Origin: Streptomyces sp. ISL-1 | Lineage (GTDB): Bacteria; Actinomycetota; Actinomycetes; Streptomycetales; Streptomycetaceae | NCBI RefSeq assembly: GCF_018614585.1 | Contig: NZ_JAGGOI010000006.1 | Span: 186,001-250,000, forward strand | Length of the DNA stretch: 64,000 bases | Reading direction: 5' to 3' | In this document: positions 1 to 8,314 of the stretch, piece after piece | Numbering within the stretch: position 1 is the stretch's first letter | How the letters are laid out: each line of letters starts with the position of its first letter | Notes under the pieces: generated by a model | Told to the model about the DNA's origin: nothing | Database searches by the model: none | Seen by the model: the letters and a program-made list of their open reading frames with translations, nothing else | Position numbers and translations under genes: made by a program

Positions 1-536
1 GCCCGGAGCGTGACGGCGCCCTGGACGTCGGTGCCGTTGTCGGTCCACAGCGGTGCGCTGCTCTGCAGGTGCAGGTCGATGCCGGGGCCGGTGAACACGG
101 CGCCGTCGCCCGTCTCGGCCATCTTGAGCGTGTGCGTGGCGCGGCCGTAGTCGAAGCGGGGGCTGCAATCCACGGTGAAGCTCATGCTGCCGCGTACGAC
201 GCGCATCACCCGGAACATCCGGTGCCGGTCCGTCGCGGTTTCGGGGGAGTGAAGAGGCATGAGGTCCACGACCTCGCCCACCCCCGCGGCGGTGAGGAAG
301 CGGGTGACGAGCACCGCGGTGTCGGGGAGGTAGAGCTGGGTGACGCGGACGTCCGGGGCGTCGGCTGCGATCCTGAAACTTCCGCCGCGCTCCTGGTCGA
401 GGAGGGCGGCGAAGATGCTGGGCGAGTCGAATCGCGGGGCGCAGAACCAGTCGACCGCTCCGTCGGACGCCACCAGGGCGACTGTCTGCAGGTCCCCGAT
501 CATTCCGTGGTCCGCGATGGGCGGGTATTGGGGCAT
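1..536 (-). CDS. GH15-family glycosidase, N-terminal part (cut by window edge)
   Basis: The gene reads leftward from an ATG at 536 and runs off the left edge, so only about 178 N-terminal residues are visible. The start MPQYPPIADHGMIGDLQTVA followed by a VASDGAVDWFCAPRFDSPS segment (about residues 21-39) is the hallmark of the trehalase-like N-terminal domain that precedes the (alpha/alpha)6 catalytic barrel in bacterial glucoamylase and trehalase proteins of family GH15. The catalytic glutamates would lie outside the window, so substrate (trehalose, maltooligosaccharide or other) cannot be judged. No signal peptide is seen, which suggests a cytoplasmic enzyme. It stands alone upstream of a 223-base gap that separates it from the epimerase gene on the same strand. 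Confidence 0.85.
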   Translation of the reverse strand, partial: MPQYPPIADHGMIGDLQTVALVASDGAVDWFCAPRFDSPSIFAALLDQERGGSFRIAADAPDVRVTQLYLPDTAVLVTRFLTAAGVGEVVDLMPLHSPETATDRHRMFRVMRVVRGSMSFTVDCSPRFDYGRATHTLKMAETGDGAVFTGPGIDLHLQSSAPLWTDNGTDVQGAVTLR

Positions 537-759
537 CACGGTTCTCCTTCGTCAGGAGCAGCCGGTGGTCCCGCCTGCGTCAGTACGCCCTGGACAAGGA
601 CCATCCTGCGATGGCCGGGCTGACACCGCACGTCAACGAGTCCGAGGTTGCGGCCGGCTCGACACCGTTCACGCGCACGTCGGCGGGTTCGGACCGAGTC
701 GCTGGGATCGACCCCCTGCCGAGGGTCAGGGGGGGCGAGTGATCTTCGAGGGGTCCCGC

Positions 760-1797
760 TCAGTGCGCCTTGTGGCCCGCGAGCGGAGCTGTGGGTTCGC
801 CGCTGCCCTGGCGGACTCCGCGCAGGAATTCCTGGATCGCCTCGAGCGAGGTGTGTGACGGCCTCCAGCCCAGCTCGTCATGCGCGCGAGAGGAGTCGAG
901 GAGGGGCAGCCGCAGCACCGCGTCGAACAGGTGCGGGGACGCCGGGGCCACATGCAGTCCCCAGGCGGCGGCCAGCACTGCCCGTACCGCCTGCCGCGGC
1001 ACTGGCACCACGCGTGCGTCGAGGAGTTCGCCCAGCGACCGGGCGTCGACCACCGGTTCGGCGGCCAGATTGAACGCTCCGCGCACATCGCGCAGCACCG
1101 CCAGGCGGTAGGCCTCGGCGGCGTCATCGGTGTGCAGTGCCTGGAAGCGCAGGCCCTTCAAGTCCGGTACGTACGGCAGCAGTTCGGGCCGCAGCAGTGG
1201 CCCGGGCAGGAAACGGCCGGCGAAGATGCGGCGTTGTTCGCTCGCCGCGCCTTCCTTGAACAGGAAGCAGGGTCGCATCCGTACGACGCGCACCTGGGGA
1301 TGGTCCCGCTCGTAGGTGTCCAGAACTCGTTCGAGGTAGGCCTTCTCGCGGCAGTACGCGGCGTCCGGCCAGCCATGGGTGGGCCACGACTCGTCGACGC
1401 CGGGGCCCTCCTTCGGCCCCGGTGAGTACGCGCCGACCGATGATGCGTGGATCAGCGTCGGCACACCGGCGGACGCGACCGCGTTGAACACCTCGAGCGA
1501 GCCGAGGACGTTGGTCTCCCAGGTGATGCCCGGGTCGTGGGTCGGCTGGAACCGCCAGGCGAGATGAATGACCGCGTCCGCCCCGGCGAAGTGCGGCCAG
1601 AGCAGCCGACTGTCCTCCAGCCGGGCGAGATCCACGGCGGCCCACTCGGTCTTCGGGACACTCAGCTCGGGGATCCTGCGGGCGAGGCCCAGAACGGAGC
1701 CGATCTGCGGATGATCCGCGAGGGCCCGCACCACGCTGGTGCCGACATTGCCGGTGGCTCCGGTGACCACCACTCGCAGTCCTGTGGTCGGGTTCAT
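760..1797 (-). CDS. NAD-dependent epimerase/dehydratase (extended SDR)
   Basis: A 345-residue protein of the extended short-chain dehydrogenase/reductase superfamily, acting on nucleotide sugars or related carbonyl/hydroxyl substrates in the cytoplasm. The N-terminus has the Rossmann motif TGATGNVG (residues 12-19), a VIHLAW strand typical of the family, and a YCREK sequence that fits the catalytic YxxxK. An upstream ATG exists at 1809, but the GGAG that would serve as ribosome binding site lies just upstream of the ATG at 1797, so that start is preferred. The exact substrate cannot be inferred. It is divergent from the alcohol dehydrogenase gene, and the shared intergenic region carries two repeat tracts. 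Confidence 0.85.
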   Translation of the reverse strand: MNPTTGLRVVVTGATGNVGTSVVRALADHPQIGSVLGLARRIPELSVPKTEWAAVDLARLEDSRLLWPHFAGADAVIHLAWRFQPTHDPGITWETNVLGSLEVFNAVASAGVPTLIHASSVGAYSPGPKEGPGVDESWPTHGWPDAAYCREKAYLERVLDTYERDHPQVRVVRMRPCFLFKEGAASEQRRIFAGRFLPGPLLRPELLPYVPDLKGLRFQALHTDDAAEAYRLAVLRDVRGAFNLAAEPVVDARSLGELLDARVVPVPRQAVRAVLAAAWGLHVAPASPHLFDAVLRLPLLDSSRAHDELGWRPSHTSLEAIQEFLRGVRQGSGEPTAPLAGHKAH

Positions 1798-1816
1798 GGC
1801 GTACTCCATGACCTTG

Positions 1817-1840
1817 GTCCAGTGCTACGTCCAGTGCTAC
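1817..1840. repeat. 12-bp direct repeat upstream of the epimerase gene
   Basis: GTCCAGTGCTAC occurs twice head to tail (1817-1828 and 1829-1840), 20-43 bases upstream of the epimerase start codon. That is where a promoter or operator for the leftward gene would lie. It could be a regulator half-site pair or a simple tandem duplication. Confidence 0.7.
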
Positions 1841-1917
1841 GGGGTTCCGGGTTTCCACATCCGCCCGGATGAAACGGCGACCCGCACGTCGTCGTGCCGG
1901 GCGGCCCACGTGTTCAT

Positions 1918-1985
1918 GCGTCCACTGTCCACGTCCCCACCTGTCACCACCTCCCCACCTCTCCACCTTCCCACCTGTCCACGTG
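1918..1985. repeat. Pyrimidine-rich CCACCT repeat tract (G-rich on minus strand)
   Basis: About 68 bases are made almost only of degenerate CCACCT/CCCACCT/TCCAC units. The complementary strand therefore has six or more GGTGG-type runs within 60 bases. It lies in the divergent intergenic region between the epimerase and alcohol dehydrogenase genes. The run spacing would be compatible with a G-quadruplex on the minus strand, but this is inference. No protein is encoded here. Confidence 0.6.
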
Positions 1986-2047
1986 TAACGAGACACCCGC
2001 GGGGGACCCGGAGTGCGTCGGAACCATCACCGTGACAGGAGGAAGGC

Positions 2048-3250
2048 ATGCGCGCGCTGACATGGCAGGGAAAGCGGGATGTGCGGGTGGAGACCGTGCC
2101 CGACCCTCACATCAAGGATCCCGAGGACATCGTCGTGCGGGTCACATCCACCGGCATCTGCGGGTCGGACCTGCATCTGTACGAGGTGTTGGGCCCGTAT
2201 ATGGACCCCGGAGACATCCTCGGGCACGAACCGATGGGCGTCGTCGAGGAGACCGGTCCCGAGGTGACCTCTCTCGCTCCCGGCGACCGGGTCGTCATCC
2301 CCTTCAACATTTCGTGCGGGCACTGCTTCATGTGCGAGCAGGGGCTGCACTCGCAGTGCGAGACCACGCAGGTCCGTGAGCGGGGCACAGGGGCCGCTCT
2401 GTTCGGCTACAGCAAGCTGTACGGCCAGGTGCCGGGCGGGCAGGCCGAGTACATGAGGGTGCCCTTCGGCAACAGCCTTCCGATCAAGGTGCCGCACGGG
2501 CCTGTCGACGAGCGTTTCGTGTATCTGTCCGACGTGCTGCCGACCGCGTGGCAGGCCGTCGAGTACGCCGCCATCCCGCCGGGCGGGTCTGTCACCGTGC
2601 TGGGTCTCGGACCGGTCGGTGAGATGGCCGCCCGCGTCGCCCTGCACCGCGGCGCCGGACTGGTCCTGGGCGTCGACCTGGTGCCGACCCGGCTGGCCAG
2701 GGCCGCGCACCACGGGGTCACGGTGATGGACCTGCGCAGGTATGGCAAGGGGCTCGGCGACGCCATCCGCGACCTGACGGACGGACGGGGGACCGACGCC
2801 GTGATCGACGCCGTCGGGATGGAGGCGCACGGCGCGCCCGTCGTGAAGGCGGCCCAGTGGATCACCGGCCTGCTGCCCGACCCCGTCGCCGAACGGGTGA
2901 TGGAACACGCCGGAGTGGACCGCCTGAACGCGCTCTACACGGCGATCGACGTCGTACGGCGCGGCGGCACGATTTCGCTGGCCGGTGTGTACGGCGGCGC
3001 GGTCGACCCGCTGCCGCTGCTGACCCTCTTCGACAAGCAGATCCAGCTCCGGATGGGCCAGGCCAACGTCAAGCGCTGGGTGGACGACATCCTGCCGCTG
3101 CTCGACGACGATGACGTGCTCGGCGTGGAGGGCTTCGCGACGCACAGGATGCCGCTGGAGGAAGGACCGAAGGCGTACGAGATGTTCCAGGAGAAGCGGG
3201 ACGGCATGATCAAGACTCTGCTGAAGCCATGGGCGGCGCAGACGGTGTGA
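2048..3250 (+). CDS. Zinc-dependent alcohol dehydrogenase (formaldehyde dehydrogenase-like MDR)
   Basis: A 400-residue medium-chain dehydrogenase that would oxidise alcohols or formaldehyde adducts with NAD. The catalytic zinc site is visible as C38 in GICGSD and H60-E61 in GHEPMG. The structural zinc site is the four-cysteine loop C90, C93, C96 and C104. A VLGLGPVG nucleotide-binding motif follows near the middle. Length, the GHEPMG wording and the long C-terminal insertion fit the glutathione-independent formaldehyde dehydrogenase-like branch often annotated as zinc-dependent alcohol dehydrogenase in actinomycetes. GGAGG at 2039-2043 gives a good ribosome binding site. A HAD phosphatase gene follows 82 bases downstream on the same strand, so the two may be co-transcribed. 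Confidence 0.92.
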   Translation: MRALTWQGKRDVRVETVPDPHIKDPEDIVVRVTSTGICGSDLHLYEVLGPYMDPGDILGHEPMGVVEETGPEVTSLAPGDRVVIPFNISCGHCFMCEQGLHSQCETTQVRERGTGAALFGYSKLYGQVPGGQAEYMRVPFGNSLPIKVPHGPVDERFVYLSDVLPTAWQAVEYAAIPPGGSVTVLGLGPVGEMAARVALHRGAGLVLGVDLVPTRLARAAHHGVTVMDLRRYGKGLGDAIRDLTDGRGTDAVIDAVGMEAHGAPVVKAAQWITGLLPDPVAERVMEHAGVDRLNALYTAIDVVRRGGTISLAGVYGGAVDPLPLLTLFDKQIQLRMGQANVKRWVDDILPLLDDDDVLGVEGFATHRMPLEEGPKAYEMFQEKRDGMIKTLLKPWAAQTV

Positions 3251-3332
3251 TGGCGGGAGAGTGGGCAGGCGACAGTGGGCAGGCAGAGCACTGTCGCACG
3301 GGGACACCGGGCGCACGGAGAGCGAGGACGAC

Positions 3333-4004
3333 ATGGCGCGCGCGGCACTGTTCGACGTCGACGGAACCCTCGTCGACACGAACCATCTGCATGTGACGAC
3401 CTGGTGGGAGGCGTTCCGCCAGGCCGGACACCGGGTATCGACCCACGCCATCCACCGGGCGATCGGCCTCGGTTCCGACGATCTGATCGCGCATCTGCTC
3501 GGCGACGGCAGGGACCGCGACCAGGACGCGCGGATCAGCGCCGGGCACAAGGCTCTCTACGGCACGTACGCCGAGCGCCTGGCGCCGTTGGACGGGGCAC
3601 GCGATCTGCTGCACACCCTGGCGAACCGCGGCTGGCGGATCGTCCTCGCCACCTCCGCCGGAGGGCGCGAACTGGCCGCTCTGCGACGCGCCATCGACGC
3701 GGACGATGTCATCGCGGGAACGGCGAGCGCGGACGACGTGGCCGAGGGAAAACCGGCGCCCGATCCGGTGCTTCGCGCCCTGGAGCTTGCCGGAGCCCCG
3801 GCGGATGAAGCGGTGTTCGTCGGCGACACGGTGTGGGACATGGAGGCGGCGGCGAAGGCGGGCGTCCGCGCCGTGGCCCTGCTGTCGGGAGGAATCGCGC
3901 GCGCCGACCTGGAGGGCGCCGGCGCGGCAGCTGTCTACCGTGACCCCGCGGATCTGCTCTCTCACCTCGACAGCAGCCTGCTCGCCCAGCTGGAACGCAC
4001 CTGA
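3333..4004 (+). CDS. HAD-superfamily phosphatase
   Basis: A 223-residue haloacid-dehalogenase-type phosphatase, probably cytoplasmic, acting on a small phosphorylated metabolite. The N-terminus carries the catalytic motif FDVDGTLVDT with nucleophile D8 and acid/base D10, an ATSAGG stretch fits motif II, and VFVGDTVWDM fits the metal-binding motif IV. The cap inserted after motif I is helical, as in the beta-phosphoglucomutase and phosphoglycolate phosphatase groups, but the substrate is not determinable. Reading frame is open further upstream, yet the conserved motif begins only at the ATG at 3333, which is preceded by a GAGCGAGGAC purine stretch. Confidence 0.9.
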   Translation: MARAALFDVDGTLVDTNHLHVTTWWEAFRQAGHRVSTHAIHRAIGLGSDDLIAHLLGDGRDRDQDARISAGHKALYGTYAERLAPLDGARDLLHTLANRGWRIVLATSAGGRELAALRRAIDADDVIAGTASADDVAEGKPAPDPVLRALELAGAPADEAVFVGDTVWDMEAAAKAGVRAVALLSGGIARADLEGAGAAAVYRDPADLLSHLDSSLLAQLERT

Positions 4005-4024
4005 CCCCCGCGGCCGGCGAGGCC

Positions 4025-4083
4025 GCCGTCCGCAGAAACCGCCGTCCAACGAAACCGCCGTCCGCAGAAACCCGCCGTCCAAG
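4025..4083. repeat. 16-bp tandem repeat between HAD and DUF3140 genes
   Basis: The unit GCCGTCCGCAGAAACC alternates with GCCGTCCAACGAAACC for three full copies and a partial fourth (4025-4040, 4041-4056, 4057-4072, 4074-4083). The block fills most of the 106-base gap between the two genes and ends just before the ribosome binding site of DUF3140. It has no internal dyad, so it is not an obvious terminator. Confidence 0.85.
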
Positions 4084-4110
4084 AGGCGGCGCAAGCTCCC
4101 GGGAGGACCC

Positions 4111-4449
4111 ATGGCCGACATCGACACCCTTGAACTCGACGCGCTCTGGGCGGAGTTCCATCGTGTGGTCAATATGACTTCGCAGGAGCTGAGTGCCTGG
4201 CTGACGGCGTACGACGCGGACAAGAGCGCGGAGCCGCCGCCGGAACACGCCGGCAGCCCCATCGGGCTGCTTGTGCTCGGCATTTTGCAAAAGCGCCGCG
4301 CCGACCTCACGAATGACGACATCAGCGTCATGTACGACGTCGTGGACACCGTCGGCGCCCAACAGCATGACGATCCCCGAGACAGCGATCCGGCCCTGCG
4401 CAACCGCCTGATGTCGATCGGGCACGACCCGCTCAAACCCCCTGCGTAG
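4111..4449 (+). CDS. DUF3140 family protein
   Basis: A 112-residue acidic soluble protein that starts MADIDTLELDALWAEFHR and includes an AWLTAYDADKSA stretch, the wording of the DUF3140 family found in actinobacteria and some other bacteria. The function of this family is not known. The start is fixed by GGGAGG at 4101-4106. The stop is 15 bases upstream of the next start, so it probably forms an operon with the HhH-containing protein that follows. No membrane segment, signal peptide or catalytic motif is visible. Confidence 0.8.
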   Translation: MADIDTLELDALWAEFHRVVNMTSQELSAWLTAYDADKSAEPPPEHAGSPIGLLVLGILQKRRADLTNDDISVMYDVVDTVGAQQHDDPRDSDPALRNRLMSIGHDPLKPPA

Positions 4450-4464
4450 AAGGGAGGTTGTGCC

Positions 4465-5112
4465 ATGCCGCAGGCACGGCACCAGGAGAAGGTCCGCCGG
4501 CTGCTCGACTCCTACGGCCGTACGTACGCCGAGGAAGCGGGCATCCGGCTGCGGAACACCCCGCAGCCGCTCTACCGGCTGCTGGTGCTCGCCGTACTGC
4601 TGAGCGCCCGCATCCGCAGCGGCATCGCCCTCGCCGCCGCCCGCGCGCTCTACGACGCCGGGCTGGGCGACCCGAAGCGGATGGCGGCGGCCACCTGGCA
4701 GAGCCGGGTCGACGCGCTGGGGCGAGGGGGCTACCGCCGCTACGACGAGCGCACCTCGACCCAGCTCGGTGACGGGGCCGAGCTGCTGATCAGCACCTAC
4801 GGAGGCGATCTGCGCCGCCTGCGGGAAGAGGCCGACGGGGATGCCGGCGCCCTGCGCCGCCTGCTGCGGAAGTTCCCCGGCCTCGGCCCGGCCGGCGCGG
4901 ACATCTTCCTGCGCGAGGTGCAGGGAGTCTGGCCCGAGGTGGCCCCGTATCTGGACGGCAAGGCCCTCGAAGGCGCGCGCCGCCTCGGGCTGCCGGACGA
5001 GCCCGGGAAGCTCGCTCGACTCGCGGGGGACGCCGATCCGGCCGTGTTCGCCGCGGCCCTGGTTCGCCTGGCCCTGGAGAAGAAAACTCCAGGTCAGGGC
5101 GTCACCGGCTGA
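4465..5112 (+). CDS. Endonuclease III-like HhH DNA glycosylase family protein
   Basis: A 215-residue protein with the all-helical fold of the HhH-GPD superfamily. A helix-hairpin-helix appears as LRKFPGLGPAGADIFLREV at about residues 132-150, followed by an aspartate-containing segment. The protein is shorter than classical endonuclease III (about 210-250 residues with an iron-sulfur loop), and no four-cysteine iron-sulfur cluster is present. DNA base-excision repair is inferred from the fold only. The start has a strong AAGGGAGG ribosome binding site and follows DUF3140 by 15 bases. Confidence 0.8.
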   Translation: MPQARHQEKVRRLLDSYGRTYAEEAGIRLRNTPQPLYRLLVLAVLLSARIRSGIALAAARALYDAGLGDPKRMAAATWQSRVDALGRGGYRRYDERTSTQLGDGAELLISTYGGDLRRLREEADGDAGALRRLLRKFPGLGPAGADIFLREVQGVWPEVAPYLDGKALEGARRLGLPDEPGKLARLAGDADPAVFAAALVRLALEKKTPGQGVTG

Positions 5113-5178
5113 CCGATGGGGCTGATGGCGATGGCTCAGCGGGATGCCGATGGCGATGGCCCAGCCGATGCCGATCGC

Positions 5179-5598
5179 TCAGCTGATGTGGAAGAGCGGA
5201 CCCGTGAGAGTGAGCCCCAGATCGTGGCCCGCGTACGAGAAGAAGGCCATCAGCATCAGCGCCGCACCGGCCAGCGAGAGGTCCTTGAAGAAGGTGATCA
5301 TCTCCACCGTCTTGGTCTGTTCGTCGGTCTCCTTCCAGAAGGCGTGCATCAGGAACGCCGTCGGGACCAGGAAGACGACCAGCAGCAGCGCACCCAGGTC
5401 CGCCCAGACCCCGAACGCCACCATCAGCCCGCCGGCGAGGAGAAGGAGTCCGCTGCCCGCGGTCGCCGCAGCCGGGGCCGGGATGCCGCGGGAGGCGGCG
5501 TATCCGGCCATGGCCTTCGTCTTGGTGAGGTGGCCAACCGCCGAGTTGAGGAACAGGACGCAGAAGAGAATGCGACCGATGAGCACGAGGACATCCAC
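5179..5598 (-). CDS. DoxX family membrane protein
   Basis: A 139-residue integral membrane protein with four hydrophobic segments (roughly residues 3-22, 43-64, 67-90 and 106-127). The sequence RILFCVLFLNSAVGHLTKT near the N-terminus and the FFKDLSLAGAALM stretch are typical of the DoxX family. Members are implicated in redox or thiol stress, although no single reaction is established for this branch. A GTG at 5616 is also in frame, but GGAGG sits five bases before the GTG at 5598, so the shorter form is preferred. It is divergent from the first SpoIIE phosphatase gene. Confidence 0.85.
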   Translation of the reverse strand: MDVLVLIGRILFCVLFLNSAVGHLTKTKAMAGYAASRGIPAPAAATAGSGLLLLAGGLMVAFGVWADLGALLLVVFLVPTAFLMHAFWKETDEQTKTVEMITFFKDLSLAGAALMLMAFFSYAGHDLGLTLTGPLFHIS

Positions 5599-5684
5599 TG
5601 TTACCTCCAGGCTCACGCAGGAAATTTGAAGGGAAAACTTCCTGTGTGTGATTTTACCCGCCCTATGGGGCGAAATGTTCTATT

Positions 5685-5708
5685 CGGTGAACCGGTGAAT
5701 CGGTGGCC
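5685..5708. repeat. Three tandem 8-bp units CGGTGAAY in a divergent promoter region
   Basis: CGGTGAAC, CGGTGAAT and CGGTGGCC lie head to tail at 5685-5708, immediately upstream of the phosphatase gene. The neighbouring 60 bases are unusually AT-rich for this genome and contain the small dyad CGCCC-TATG-GGGCG (5670-5683). They may be binding sites for a regulator of either divergent gene. Confidence 0.6.
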
Positions 5709-5731
5709 AACAGAGCGGACGGGGCATTGAG

Positions 5732-8314
5732 ATGCGCCGGACTGCCGCCGGGGAGCATGCTGGCTGTGTGAACTGGTACGGGGCGGCCGGGCACGCACCG
5801 CTGAGTGAGAGTGGGCCGCCGCCCGGGAAGCCGAACACCACCGGCCGGCTTCCGGACGAACTGGCCCTGGTGCTCGCGCAGGCCGCCGTCAGCGGGATCG
5901 AATCGGTCGGCGGGTACGCAGGCGGCGTCTATCTGCGCTCCCGGAGGCAAGGGCTGCTCCGCCTCGCCGTGCTCGCCGGGTTGCCGTCCACGCTCTTCCG
6001 CCCCTGGTGGCGCATGCATGTGAACCGGCCGTTCCCGGTGGCCGAGGCCCATCGATCGGGCCAGGCCGTCCATCTCTCCGACGCCGAGGAAGCCATGCGC
6101 CGCTTCCCGCAGCTGATGGCGGGCCTGCCGTACCCCTTCGGCTCCCTGTACGCGCCGGTCTTCAGCGGCCGCGAGAAGTACGGGGTGCTGTTTGTGCTGC
6201 GCCGGGCCACCCCCGGAGAGCCGGTCAGCCAGAGCGACCGCCGCCGGCTGATGACCGACGCGAGGCGGCTCGGCGGCGCCCTCGCGGAGCTGAGCGCTGC
6301 CGGTGGGCCCGTCGAGTGGGACGGTGAGCCGGTCTCTGTCCAGTTGCCAGCGGTCACCACGCCCCCGGTGCGGATCGGTCACTTCGACTGGGACCTCGAG
6401 AGTGGCGCCGTATCCGCCGACGACGAGCTGTGCGCCATCCTGGGCTGCGATCCCGCGGCCTTCCCCGGCACCATCGACGCTCTCGCGGCGCGGCTGGCGC
6501 CGGAGGACGTGTACGGACTCTGGGCGATCGCCAGACAGGCGGTGGTCTCGGGCCGGCGCGTGTCGCGCAGGATGCGGCTGCAAGGCCCCGACGGCCGACC
6601 GCACCTGCTCGAACTCTCGGGCCGTGCGCTCCCGCCGGACGGCGGCTCCGGCAGTCACCTGGCCGGCTTCCTTGTGGACCTCGGCGTCGGGCCCATCACC
6701 GGCGAAGCCACCGACCGGCTCCCGCGATGCATCTTCTCGCTCGACCGCCTCGGCCGGATCACCTACCTCAACCACGGCGCGGAGACGCTGCTCGGCTGCT
6801 CACGGTCCGAGCTGGCGGGGCGCGTCCTCTGGGAGGCACTGCCGTGGTTCGGGCACCCCGGCTACGAGGACCATTTCCGGGCCGCACTGCTCTCCCACGA
6901 CCCTGTCCACTTCATGGCCCAGAGCGCGTTCAAGGAGTGGAAGTCCGTCTCCCTCTACCCCGGCCACGACGGGATGACGCTCACTCTCGCCGAGGCGGAG
7001 AAGCCCGCGTACTCGCCCCGGTCCGTCGTCCAGCCGGGCGTGGGACTCGGCTCCCCGGCCGACCGCGCCGCGGCGCTGTACCGCCCGGTCGCCCTGGCCA
7101 TCGCGCTCACCGAGGCCGTCACCGCCCGCCAGGTCTCCGCCGTGGTCACGGAGGAGCTGCTGCCCGCCTTCGGCGGCCGACAGCTGGCGATCTACCTCCT
7201 GAACGAGCGACATCTCTACCTCGCCTGGGAGACCGGTTTCCCGCAGGGCTTCCTCGACCGCTTCGACGGCGTCGGCCTCGACGCCCGGCTGCCCGGCGTG
7301 GAGACCCTCACCTCCGGCCGTCCCATTTTCTTCGAGTCCATGGAACGCCTGGCCGCCGCCTACCCAGGCATCCCCATGGACGCCAACGTCGGCGCCAGGG
7401 CCTTCCTTCCGCTGATCGCCTCCGGGCGTCCCGTCGGCTCCTGCATCCTCGGCTTCGACAAGCCGCGCGGCTTCAGCCCCGAAGAGCGCACGGTCCTCAC
7501 CGCGCTGGCCGGACTCATCGCGCAGGCCCTCCAGCGAGCCCAGCGCTACGACACCGAGGCCGCCCTCGCCCGTGGCCTGCAGGACGCCCTGCTGCCGCAC
7601 CGGCTGCCCGTGGTCGAAGGCGTCGACACCGTCGCGCGATACCTCCCCGGCACTCAGGGCATGGACGTCGGAGGCGACTGGTACGACGTCGCGGAGACCG
7701 AGCGGGGGCTGGCGCTGGTCATCGGCGACGTACAGGGACACGGCGTCTCCGCCGCCGCCACCATGGGCCAGCTGCGAAGCGCCGTACGTGCCTTCGCCCT
7801 CAGCGGCCACGATCCGCAGGAGGTGATGACCGGCACCAATGGGCTGCTCATCGACCTCGATCCCGGCCAGTTCGCCAGCTGCTGCTACATCGTCCTTGAC
7901 CCGGCATCCGGCCTGGCCCAGGCGGTACGGGCCGGGCATCCGCAGCCCCTGCTGCGGCACGTCGACGGTGGCACCGAGGTCCTGGACCTCCGCGGCGGCG
8001 TCGTGCTCGGCGTCGACGTCGACGCCGTGTACCCCGTCACCGAACTGCGGCTCGCGCGGGGCGAGGTCCTGGCGCTGTACACCGACGGGCTGGTGGAGCA
8101 GCCGGGAAGCGATATCGACCTCGGCATCGACCAACTGTGCAACACACTCGCCGAAACCGGCTCGTCCTCTCTCGCCGAGACGGCGGACCGGCTCATCCGC
8201 GAGGCCCGGCACGCCACGGACCGGCCCGACGACATCGCACTGCTGCTCGCCGCCCGCCGGGCCGAGGTATCGACGACGCATGAGCGCGGGGCCGGAGCGA
8301 GGCGGGTGCCATGA
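5732..8314 (+). CDS. PAS/GAF-sensing PP2C (SpoIIE-type) phosphatase
   Basis: An 860-residue cytoplasmic signalling protein. From the N-terminus it has a GAF-like region (about 35-195), two PAS-like domains (about 212-320 and 330-430), a GAF domain (about 460-600) and a SpoIIE/RsbU PP2C phosphatase domain (about 625-850). The phosphatase is recognised by GGDWYDV, VIGDVQGHG, LYTDGLVE and DDIALLLA, which hold the metal-binding aspartates. Such proteins dephosphorylate anti-anti-sigma factors in partner-switching pathways. The target is not encoded nearby. An in-frame GTG at 5768 is an alternative start. Its stop overlaps the next start in an ATGA, so the two phosphatases are translationally coupled. 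Confidence 0.9.
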   Translation: MRRTAAGEHAGCVNWYGAAGHAPLSESGPPPGKPNTTGRLPDELALVLAQAAVSGIESVGGYAGGVYLRSRRQGLLRLAVLAGLPSTLFRPWWRMHVNRPFPVAEAHRSGQAVHLSDAEEAMRRFPQLMAGLPYPFGSLYAPVFSGREKYGVLFVLRRATPGEPVSQSDRRRLMTDARRLGGALAELSAAGGPVEWDGEPVSVQLPAVTTPPVRIGHFDWDLESGAVSADDELCAILGCDPAAFPGTIDALAARLAPEDVYGLWAIARQAVVSGRRVSRRMRLQGPDGRPHLLELSGRALPPDGGSGSHLAGFLVDLGVGPITGEATDRLPRCIFSLDRLGRITYLNHGAETLLGCSRSELAGRVLWEALPWFGHPGYEDHFRAALLSHDPVHFMAQSAFKEWKSVSLYPGHDGMTLTLAEAEKPAYSPRSVVQPGVGLGSPADRAAALYRPVALAIALTEAVTARQVSAVVTEELLPAFGGRQLAIYLLNERHLYLAWETGFPQGFLDRFDGVGLDARLPGVETLTSGRPIFFESMERLAAAYPGIPMDANVGARAFLPLIASGRPVGSCILGFDKPRGFSPEERTVLTALAGLIAQALQRAQRYDTEAALARGLQDALLPHRLPVVEGVDTVARYLPGTQGMDVGGDWYDVAETERGLALVIGDVQGHGVSAAATMGQLRSAVRAFALSGHDPQEVMTGTNGLLIDLDPGQFASCCYIVLDPASGLAQAVRAGHPQPLLRHVDGGTEVLDLRGGVVLGVDVDAVYPVTELRLARGEVLALYTDGLVEQPGSDIDLGIDQLCNTLAETGSSSLAETADRLIREARHATDRPDDIALLLAARRAEVSTTHERGAGARRVP

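Noticed and set aside
2027-3550. A 507-codon minus-strand frame opposite the alcohol dehydrogenase and HAD genes
   Set aside because: Antisense shadow. Both sense genes have full catalytic motifs and ribosome binding sites.
4025-4083. Possible CRISPR array
   Set aside because: The repeats are contiguous with no spacers, and units are 16 bp only. No cas genes are in the window. The same applies to the other tandem blocks.
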